Origin: Candidatus Polarisedimenticolia bacterium
Lineage (GTDB): Bacteria; Acidobacteriota; Polarisedimenticolia; Gp22-AA2; AA152
Direction: 5' to 3'
Length of the DNA stretch: 38,527 nt
Assembly: GCA_035764505.1 (NCBI GenBank)
Contig: DASTZC010000261.1
Coordinates: 1-38,527 of the forward strand
Below the pieces are notes generated by a model, which made no database searches, had not been told where the DNA came from, and was given only the letters and a program-made list of their open reading frames with translations. Below, piece after piece: positions 7,506 to 14,326 of the stretch. Numbering within the stretch: position 1 is the first letter of the stretch; the number at the start of each line of letters is the position of its first letter. The translations under genes were made by a program, and so were the position numbers.

Positions 7506-8284
7506 CAGGGTCCCTTGCCGAGAAGGCGGCGAAGGTTGTCGCGGTAGGTGCGGGTCACGGTCAGCTCCTTGCCGCTGAGCATCCGGACGATGTACTCGCC
7601 GGTGAACCAGGGACGCAGGTCCTTGATGCGCAGGATGTTGATGATGACCGACCGGTGGATTCGCATGAACTGGCTTGGATCCAGCTCCGCCTCGAGCGCC
7701 TGCAGGGTCTGGCGATGCAGGTGGGATTCTCCGCCGAGGTGGAGCCTGACGTAATTCCCCTCCGATTCGATCCATTCGACCTGGTCCAGCTGCAGGAAGA
7801 AGATCCTTCCCTTTTCCTTGATCGGCAGGCGCGAAGTGCGCCGGATTAGAAAGTTGCTGCCCGCGAGGAAGTCCGCCAGCTGGCTCGCCACCTGGGATCC
7901 CCTCTCTGCGGCGATGCGCGACCGGGCGGAGAGGACCGCATCGCGGAAGCGCTCTTCCCGTAGGGGCTTGAGAAGGTAGTCGAGGGCGTGCGCCTCGAAT
8001 GCCCGCAGCGCGTGGCTGTCGTAGGCGGTGACGAAGATGGTGAGAGGAAGCGGACAGCTCCGCTCCGCCAGGCGCTGCAGCACCTGGAAGCCGTCCATTT
8101 CGGGCATCTGGATGTCCAGGAACACCAGGTCGGGCCGAAGACGCTCGATTTCCTGGACCGCGGATGGTCCGTCCGCCGCCTCGCCCACGATCTCGAGTCC
8201 CGGATCGGCGTGAACGTAGGCCCGGATTGCCTCGCGGGCCAGCACCTCGTCATCCACCACCAGACATCGAATCGAATCGTTCAT
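7505..8284 (-). CDS. LytTR-family response regulator
   Basis: This 259-residue regulator has a receiver domain at about residues 5-120 with acidic pocket Asp11/Asp12, phospho-acceptor Asp57 (VFLDIQMPEMDG), Thr86 and Lys106 (YLLKP). A LytTR DNA-binding domain follows at about 150-255, with FFLQLDQVEWIESEGNYVRLH and MRIHRSVIIN. LytTR proteins bind direct repeats in promoters, often of secreted or surface products. The start is ATG 8284, with GAGGTGA overlapping the kinase stop codon 9 nt upstream, so the two genes are translationally linked. Its phosphodonor is almost certainly the adjacent LytS-like kinase. The neighbouring FG-GAP gene is a plausible target, by position only. Confidence 0.93.
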   Translation of the reverse strand: MNDSIRCLVVDDEVLAREAIRAYVHADPGLEIVGEAADGPSAVQEIERLRPDLVFLDIQMPEMDGFQVLQRLAERSCPLPLTIFVTAYDSHALRAFEAHALDYLLKPLREERFRDAVLSARSRIAAERGSQVASQLADFLAGSNFLIRRTSRLPIKEKGRIFFLQLDQVEWIESEGNYVRLHLGGESHLHRQTLQALEAELDPSQFMRIHRSVIINILRIKDLRPWFTGEYIVRMLSGKELTVTRTYRDNLRRLLGKGP

Positions 8285-8293
8285 CGGCTCACC

Positions 8294-9427
8294 TCATCCG
8301 AGCTCGGACCGCCTCAGCGGTATCTCGAGGCGAAGCTCGGCTCCGCCTTCTTTGCGTCCCGAAATGTCGAGCCCGAAGGCGTCCCCATAGATCTGCTCCA
8401 GCCGCAGCCTCGTATTCCCGAGGCCGACCCCGGAGCCCTTGACGGGAAGCGTGCCGATCGCCTGCACGGGGCCATCGTTGATGATGCGGACGCGCATCTT
8501 TCCATCGAGGATTTCGGTGCCGAGCTCGAGAACGCCGCCCGAGCGGATCTGGGCGATTCCATACTGGATGGCGTTCTCCACCAAGGGCTGAATCAACATG
8601 TTGGGCACTCGCACGTCCAGGGTTTCGGGGTCGATATGCAGGCTGACCCGCAGCCGCTCGCCGAATCGCATCTGCTCCAGGTCCAGGTAGGCCTTCACGA
8701 AATCCAGCTCGTCGCGCAACGGGACCTCGTTGTCCTGCCAGCGGGCCAGGGCGACGCGCAGGAGGTCGCTCAGGCGGAGAAGCATCTCGCGGGCCGTCGC
8801 GGTGTCGCGGATCATCAAGGTCGAGATGCCGTTGAGAGTGTTGAACAGAAAATGAGGATGGAGCTGGAGCTTGAGGACCTGGAGCTCGTACTCGGCCATC
8901 TGCCGGCGGAGATCCGCTTCTCGTAGCTCCCGCCGGCGGAGCAGCTGGTAGTGCTGGATTGCGAGGACGGCCGTCACGATGCTGGTGTACATCCAGAACT
9001 GCTCGAACAGGTTCGAGCGGATCAAGGCCCAGGTCGATTCCACCGTGGCGGGAAGGCTCGCGCCAGTCTCGGCGTCGACGATGGGAGGTCCGATCACGAA
9101 TCGCAAAGCCGCGTAGAGAACCATGAAGGCTCCCAGCCCCCCGAGATGCGCCAGCAGGGAAGCCGGCCAGCGACGGGAGGGGAAGGGATAGCGACGGCAG
9201 AGCCAGAGGCAGGGGAAGGTCAAAAGGGCGTAGATGAGGTAGCGCCGGATGGGGTGCCCGAGGGCCGCGGCGAGGGTGATGGAGTGGCTCGGCTGGTTCA
9301 GATAGTTCTGAAACCCGAGGAAGGCTCCCAGGAAGATCCAGATTCCCAGGACCAGGAACACACACCGCCATCCGGCAAGGGGAGCGCGCCGCCCTTCCGC
9401 CCGGACGGTCGCATCGGATGAGTCCAT
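8294..9427 (-). CDS. LytS/YehU-type sensor histidine kinase
   Basis: This 377-residue membrane kinase has about four transmembrane segments, near residues 21-41, 64-78, 94-112 and 144-160. A short coiled linker follows, then the His_kinase domain with phospho-acceptor His192 in LHPHFLFNTLNG. The HATPase_c domain has the N-box PLVENAIQYGI and GSGVGLGNTRLRLEQIYG. The H-box type (PHFLFN) is that of kinases paired with LytTR regulators, and the partner lies 9 nt downstream. There is no separate sensor domain; the loop at about 113-143 and the membrane segments are the only candidates. The start codon region lacks a strong ribosome-binding site, so the first few residues are less sure. Confidence 0.92.
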   Translation of the reverse strand: MDSSDATVRAEGRRAPLAGWRCVFLVLGIWIFLGAFLGFQNYLNQPSHSITLAAALGHPIRRYLIYALLTFPCLWLCRRYPFPSRRWPASLLAHLGGLGAFMVLYAALRFVIGPPIVDAETGASLPATVESTWALIRSNLFEQFWMYTSIVTAVLAIQHYQLLRRRELREADLRRQMAEYELQVLKLQLHPHFLFNTLNGISTLMIRDTATAREMLLRLSDLLRVALARWQDNEVPLRDELDFVKAYLDLEQMRFGERLRVSLHIDPETLDVRVPNMLIQPLVENAIQYGIAQIRSGGVLELGTEILDGKMRVRIINDGPVQAIGTLPVKGSGVGLGNTRLRLEQIYGDAFGLDISGRKEGGAELRLEIPLRRSELG

Positions 9428-9558
9428 GAGCTCGATTGTACTCGCTGCGCCGGCCCCGCTCGTGCGCCTGGTCCCGTTTCCCCGTACGCTCGCCCCTGAA
9501 ATCTGTACGCAGGCGGAATTTGTAGGGGGCCGTGCTGTGGATGCTGGACGTGCGGGCC

Positions 9559-12500
9559 TTAGCGGCGGGGGAGTCGGTCCGGACCTCTATTGGCTGGTCG
9601 ACGCTTTACCGAATCCCTAGGGATCCCCGGGGGGGGGGGGGTGGTGTGGTGCAGGGCCGCCAAGGCGGCGACCAGCTCTGCCGCACCGACGGGCTTCGTC
9701 AGGTGAGTCGTGTAACCCGCTTGCAGCGCGCGCTCGCAGGCCTCAGGCGTCCCGAACGCGGTGAGGGCGATCGCCGGAATCCGGCCGCCATTTCCGGGAG
9801 GGAGGGAGCGGATGGCGCGTATCAGCCAGTAACCATCCCGTCCCGGCATGGCGATGTCGCTTACCAGCACGTCAGGCCGCTGCTGTTGAATCGCCTCGAG
9901 AGCCTCGTCAGCGGACCTGACGGCGAGCACTTCCGCTCCATGCTCCTCCAGGAGACGCCGGACCGGCTCACGGGCTTCGAGCTCGTCGTCGACGATGAGC
10001 ACCATGGAGCCCGCGAGCGACGCAGGCGACAGCTCGGGGCCTTTCACCGGCGCAACGGCTGCCCGGGGTTCGGAGGCGAGCGGGAGCGAAACGGTGAAAG
10101 TCGCGCCTTTCCCCTTTCCAGGACTGCGCGCCGACACGCTTCCTCCGTGCAGCTCGACGAGCTGTTTGGTTACGGCCAGGCCGAGCCCCAGGCCGCCCTG
10201 GGAGCCACCCGACGTGGGCTCGCTTTGCCGGAAGCGCTCGAAGATGTGCGGCAGTGCCTCTGCGGTGATGCCTTGGCCGGAGTCGCTCACGATCGTCTCG
10301 GCCCGTGAGTCCACCTGGTGCAGATCGACCCTGATTTCACCGCCCGGGCCGGTGAATTTGATGGCGTTGGAGAGGAGATTGCCGAGCACCTGCTGGAGCC
10401 GGGAGGAATCGGCGAGAATGAAGAGTGGATCCGGGGCGGCCTGCAAATCGATGCGAATCTGCTTCTCGAGAGCGGCCGGCTGCGCCGTGTCGATCGCCGC
10501 CTTGACCTCGCCACGCAGGTCGACCCCGCGAAGGACCAGCGACAGTTTGCCGCCCGCGATCCGCTCGACGTCGAGCAGGTCGGAGATGAGCTGGGCCTGC
10601 ATCTTGCTGTTGCGGGCGATGACCTCCACGCCTCTCTTGCGGTCGTCGTCGCTGAGACCCGCTTGCTTGAGTACCTGGGCCCAGCCGGAGATGGCGTTCA
10701 GCGGCGTGCGGAGCTCGTGGGACAGCACGGCAATGAAGCGGCTCTTGTCGCGGTTGGCCACGTCGAGCTCCTCGGCGCGCCCGCGCAGCTCCCCTTCGAG
10801 GAGCTCGTGCTCCTTGTCGGCTCGTCGGCGCTCGCTGATATCCTCGAAGGCGAGGAGGATCGATTCCTTCGTTTCGCCCGGAACGACGAGCTTTCGGGAG
10901 CTGAGCTTCATGACCTTCCAGCCGATGTGCGGGAACTCGTGCTCGATGACGACGTCGTCGATGCCCGCTTCGGCCGAAAGGACACCCGTCAGGAGCTGGC
11001 GCAAGGCCGGCGTTTCCCACCCTCCGCCGGCCACCTCGTAGACGGGACGGCCGATGGTCTCCTCGCGGAGGCCGCGGAAAAACTCGTAGAACGAGCGATT
11101 GGCGCTTCGAACGCGCAGCTCGTCATCCAGGACGAGGACTGGCTCCGCCACCGTGTCGACGATGGTCTCCGCGTACTCGCGGGCACGGCGGAGCAGGTCC
11201 ACGTCCGTCATGGTCAGCACCGCGCCGTCGACCTTGCTCTCCAGGGACAGGTAGGGACGAAGGCGGAGGCAGTACCAGCGGCTGTCCCTGGCCTGGATTT
11301 CGCGCTCCTTGGGCGTGACCGTGTCGATGACCTCGGTGAGAAGCGATTCCAGGTCGGGAAGATCAATCCCCATCCTGATGTCGCTGATGGACCGTCCGAC
11401 ATCCGCGGGGATGATGCTCAGGAGGCTCGCCGCCATGGGGCTGAACCGCCGGATGCGCAGGTCGCGCCCGACGATGATGATGGGAACCTGGACGCTGTTG
11501 ATCAGGTTCGTGAGATCGCTGTTGACCTGGCCCAGCTCCAGGTTGCGGCTGTGCAGCTCTTCGTTGATGGTCGTCAGCTCCTCGTTGCTGGATTGGATCT
11601 CCTCCTTCGTGGTCTCGAGCTCCTCGTTGATGCTCTGCAGCTCCTCATTGGCGGATTGCGCCTCCTCGTTGGTCGATTGCAGCTCCTCCATCGCGGCGTC
11701 GTGCTGCTCGCACAGGGCCTCCAGGTAGTCACGCGTGCTCGCCAGCTCGTGCTCGAGACGGGAGGAGCTCGCCGCACGGGGCTCCTGCTTCGCCTTGCTG
11801 ACCGTCTTGTGCTTCCCGGCCGCGCCGCGTGCTTTCCCGGTCGGGGCGTTCTCGAACACGACGAGGAAGCCGCCGTCCTCCGGCGAGGTTCCCTTGAGCG
11901 GACATACCTTCAAGTCGACCTCGCGCGATTCGTCGTTGAAGCGGACCTGGACGCGATCCTCGCGGACCGCCTCGTTCGCCTTCCTCGCCCGGCGCAGCAA
12001 TGCCCGGAGAGGAACGAGCAGGCCCGGACGGGCCATCTTCAGGAGCGCGAAGCTCGCCTTCCCCTCAGAGGGCGCGAGGTAGGGCTCGATATTCCCCCGG
12101 AACTGGAGGATCTCGAAGTTCGCGTCGACGAGCACGGCGGCGGGGGCGAACCCCAGGAGCAGGCGGTCGGCCTCCTTGTGCAGATCGGGTGTGCCGAATG
12201 CGGAAGCGATCCGGGACGATGGCCCGATTCCTTCGGGCCGCCTGGCGTACCCGGTTCCGGCGCTCCTCGTGGGCAGGGTGGCCGGCGATCGTCCGGACCC
12301 CGGCTTCTTGACGAAGATCTTGTGCTTCGCGTCCTCGGCTCCGAACAGGCCGCGGTACTGGCCGACCGTCTCCGATGCCCCGAGGATGAGATATCCCGTC
12401 GGCTTGAGCGCGTAGTGCAGGATCGGGACGATCCGCTGCTGCAGCGCCGGCTCCAGGTAGATGAGCAGGTTCCTGCAGCTGACCAGGTCCATCCGCGAGA

Positions 12501-13806
12501 ACGGCGGATCGGTCGCCGCGTTGTGGCGGGAGAAGACGCACATCTCGCGGATCGACTTGTTGATGCGGAAGCTTCCATCGACTTCCACGAAGAAGCGCCG
12601 CAAGCGCTCCTGCGACACGTTCTCCAGGCGCTCCTTGGGGTAGACGCCGGCGCGCGCCCGGCCGATCCCGGCGAGGTTCACATCGGTGGCGAAGATCTGC
12701 GCCGGGGCATGGCTTTTCGAGGACTCCATGCTCTCCGACAGGATCATGGCGAGCGAGTAGGCTTCCTCGCCCGTGGAGCAGCCCAGGACCCAGACCCGCA
12801 GCGGGTCCTGGCGGGGGCGGTTCTCGAGGAGCGCCGGGATGACCTTCGCTTTCAAGGCCTCGAACATCCCGGGGTCCCTGAAGAAGCCCGTCACGTTGAT
12901 CAGGATGTCCTGGCAGAGAGAATCGATCTCCGCGGGGTTGTCCCGGAGGAACTTCGCATAGTCCGCCAGCCCGTCTTTCTTGAGGAGAATCATGCGCCGC
13001 GTAATGCGGCGGACGAGGGTGCTCGCCTTGTACAGCGAGAAATCGACGTCGCAGCCGGAGCTCAGGACCTGCAGGATAGGCGCCAGGTCCGCCTTGCCGA
13101 GCGCGGATCCGGGCGCCTCTCCGATGACCGGGACGTCCGGCGCCACGAAGGGATGGGTGGCAATCCGCGTTAGCTCGGCCGCGATTCCCTCCGGAGGGAG
13201 AACGAAGTCCACGGACCCGGAAGCGACGGCGCTCTGCGGCATACCGTGATATTGAGCCGTGTCGTCCTGGGCGAAGGTGATGCCGCCGCCGGCCTTGATC
13301 TCCTCGATCCCGACGGTGCCGTCGGTGGCCGTGCCGGAGAGGATCACGCCGATGGCCATGTGCCCCTGATCCTCCGCGAGCGACCGGAGAAACCGATCGA
13401 TCGGGTGACGCGGCTGCGCGTCGCGGGCGAACAGCTTGAGGTGTCCCCCGGCGATGGTCATGTTCCGGTTCGGGGGAATCACGTAAACATGGTTGGGCTC
13501 GATCTCCGGCTCGTCGGCGACCTCGCATACTGGCATGGATGCGGCGCGCGAAAGAATCCCGGCCAGGGCGCTCTCATGCGAGGGAGCCAGGTGCTGCACG
13601 AGGACGAAGGCCATGCCGGTATCGTCGGGGAGGGCGCGCAGCAGCTGGGTGAAGGCCTCCAGCCCGCCTGCCGAGGCCCCGACGCCGACGACAGGGAATC
13701 TGGGTTTCACCTCCGGCGCCGCGTCCTCCTCGACGCCAGCGTTGGCCGCGGGCTCTTTCCCTCGCGGGTTGAGCGAGCGGAGCTTCTTATTATTTTTGTT
13801 GCGCAT
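9559..13806 (-). CDS. CheB-CheR-PAS hybrid histidine kinase with C-terminal receiver
   Basis: A protein of about 1415 residues fusing chemotaxis-type enzymes to a hybrid kinase. In order: CheB methylesterase (residues about 36-215; triad Ser45 in GVGASAGG, His72 in VQHLAPSH, Asp162 in GTATDG); CheR methyltransferase (about 240-500; INVTGFFRD and SAM-binding LGCSTGEEAYSLAM); an ELQSTNEEAQSANEELQ-type coiled coil; PAS-like domains; HisKA with His1030 in SHELRTPLNA; HATPase_c (NLLSNAIKFT, GGLGLGLAV); and a receiver with Asp1317 (LVSDIAMPG). All catalytic residues are present. No CheA, CheW or receptor gene is nearby, so it probably signals outside flagellar chemotaxis. The open frame reaches 14034, but the ATG at 13806, with GGGAAG 8 nt upstream, fits the family. 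The tail after the receiver crosses a 13-C homopolymer. Confidence 0.92.
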   Translation of the reverse strand: MRNKNNKKLRSLNPRGKEPAANAGVEEDAAPEVKPRFPVVGVGASAGGLEAFTQLLRALPDDTGMAFVLVQHLAPSHESALAGILSRAASMPVCEVADEPEIEPNHVYVIPPNRNMTIAGGHLKLFARDAQPRHPIDRFLRSLAEDQGHMAIGVILSGTATDGTVGIEEIKAGGGITFAQDDTAQYHGMPQSAVASGSVDFVLPPEGIAAELTRIATHPFVAPDVPVIGEAPGSALGKADLAPILQVLSSGCDVDFSLYKASTLVRRITRRMILLKKDGLADYAKFLRDNPAEIDSLCQDILINVTGFFRDPGMFEALKAKVIPALLENRPRQDPLRVWVLGCSTGEEAYSLAMILSESMESSKSHAPAQIFATDVNLAGIGRARAGVYPKERLENVSQERLRRFFVEVDGSFRINKSIREMCVFSRHNAATDPPFSRMDLVSCRNLLIYLEPALQQRIVPILHYALKPTGYLILGASETVGQYRGLFGAEDAKHKIFVKKPGSGRSPATLPTRSAGTGYARRPEGIGPSSRIASAFGTPDLHKEADRLLLGFAPAAVLVDANFEILQFRGNIEPYLAPSEGKASFALLKMARPGLLVPLRALLRRARKANEAVREDRVQVRFNDESREVDLKVCPLKGTSPEDGGFLVVFENAPTGKARGAAGKHKTVSKAKQEPRAASSSRLEHELASTRDYLEALCEQHDAAMEELQSTNEEAQSANEELQSINEELETTKEEIQSSNEELTTINEELHSRNLELGQVNSDLTNLINSVQVPIIIVGRDLRIRRFSPMAASLLSIIPADVGRSISDIRMGIDLPDLESLLTEVIDTVTPKEREIQARDSRWYCLRLRPYLSLESKVDGAVLTMTDVDLLRRAREYAETIVDTVAEPVLVLDDELRVRSANRSFYEFFRGLREETIGRPVYEVAGGGWETPALRQLLTGVLSAEAGIDDVVIEHEFPHIGWKVMKLSSRKLVVPGETKESILLAFEDISERRRADKEHELLEGELRGRAEELDVANRDKSRFIAVLSHELRTPLNAISGWAQVLKQAGLSDDDRKRGVEVIARNSKMQAQLISDLLDVERIAGGKLSLVLRGVDLRGEVKAAIDTAQPAALEKQIRIDLQAAPDPLFILADSSRLQQVLGNLLSNAIKFTGPGGEIRVDLHQVDSRAETIVSDSGQGITAEALPHIFERFRQSEPTSGGSQGGLGLGLAVTKQLVELHGGSVSARSPGKGKGATFTVSLPLASEPRAAVAPVKGPELSPASLAGSMVLIVDDELEAREPVRRLLEEHGAEVLAVRSADEALEAIQQQRPDVLVSDIAMPGRDGYWLIRAIRSLPPGNGGRIPAIALTAFGTPEACERALQAGYTTHLTKPVGAAELVAALAALHHTTPPPPGIPRDSVKRRPANRGPDRLPRR
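9629..9641. repeat. 13-G/C homopolymer in the 3' end of the hybrid kinase gene
   Basis: Thirteen consecutive G on the plus strand (C in the coding sense), next to four C, encode Pro-rich TTPPPPG just after the receiver domain. One base more would end the protein at a nearby TAG, and one base fewer at a nearby TAA. The reading therefore depends on the exact count. It may be slippage-prone or a sequencing artefact. Confidence 0.7.
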
Positions 13807-14326
13807 GGGGGATGCTTCCCGGTCGGCCCGCGCTCTTCCTGGCTCCGATGTTTTTTTGTCTCGATGCTGAACCATGGACCGCCACACGAAGTAGTCAGGC
13901 GGCACTTTGCACGGCGGCCACGATCGCTCTGGCGCCGTGCGAGCGGCCATGACCGGAAGCGAACGATAACCCAATTGTCTGACGTACGTCGCTAGTCTAT
14001 ACCACTCGCGCGCGCCTTTAGCGCACGCGTACAACCTTTTCTCCGCGGGGCCGACTTGGTCGGCGGGCCGAGCATGGCCTCGCTCGACCTCGCTGAAGCG
14101 ATACCGTAATTCACGTAGATCATTAATTCACGCGATGCATTGAGTCCCTGACGCGCACGGAATATGGCACTTGGCTCGGCTACTGGTACCTCTCCCGCGG
14201 GAAGAAGAATCCGTGCGGCGCAGCCACCTACGGCTCCGCCCAGAGATGCCGGCATTGCATCCTGCCCTCGAGCCTTATAGGAAAGAAGTGACGGGATGCT
14301 CGCCGAATTGGCGGAGATTGGACACC
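13807..14326. other. Intergenic region upstream of the hybrid kinase
   Basis: About 520 bp between the CHAT gene's stop and the chosen kinase start. The open frame through its left half (13807-14034) looks non-coding in composition. It contains a perfect 10-bp palindrome GACGTACGTC at 13981-13990, just past a possible reverse-strand -10 TATAGA (14001-13996) with a poor -35. It also holds a hairpin GCCGAC-TTG-GTCGGC at 14050-14064 without a T tract, and a direct repeat TAATTCACG at 14107-14115 and 14124-14132, 17 bp apart. These are candidate regulatory sites of the kinase gene; none matches a factor I recognise. Confidence 0.4.

Noticed and set aside
9426-9620. Short plus-strand gene upstream of the LytS-like kinase
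   Set aside because: It has no ribosome-binding site or domain and overlaps the 3' end of the hybrid kinase gene on the other strand.
10318-13173. 951-residue open frame on the plus strand
   Set aside because: It is antisense to the CheB-CheR hybrid kinase, lacks any recognisable domain, and exists because GC-rich codons leave few stops on the opposite strand.
13807-14034. Extension of the hybrid kinase start to 14034
   Set aside because: The extra N-terminus resembles no CheB sequence and contains operator-like palindromes; the ATG at 13806 fits the family length.
14050-14064. Terminator of the CHAT gene
   Set aside because: The hairpin GCCGAC/GTCGGC is not followed by a T tract in either direction.
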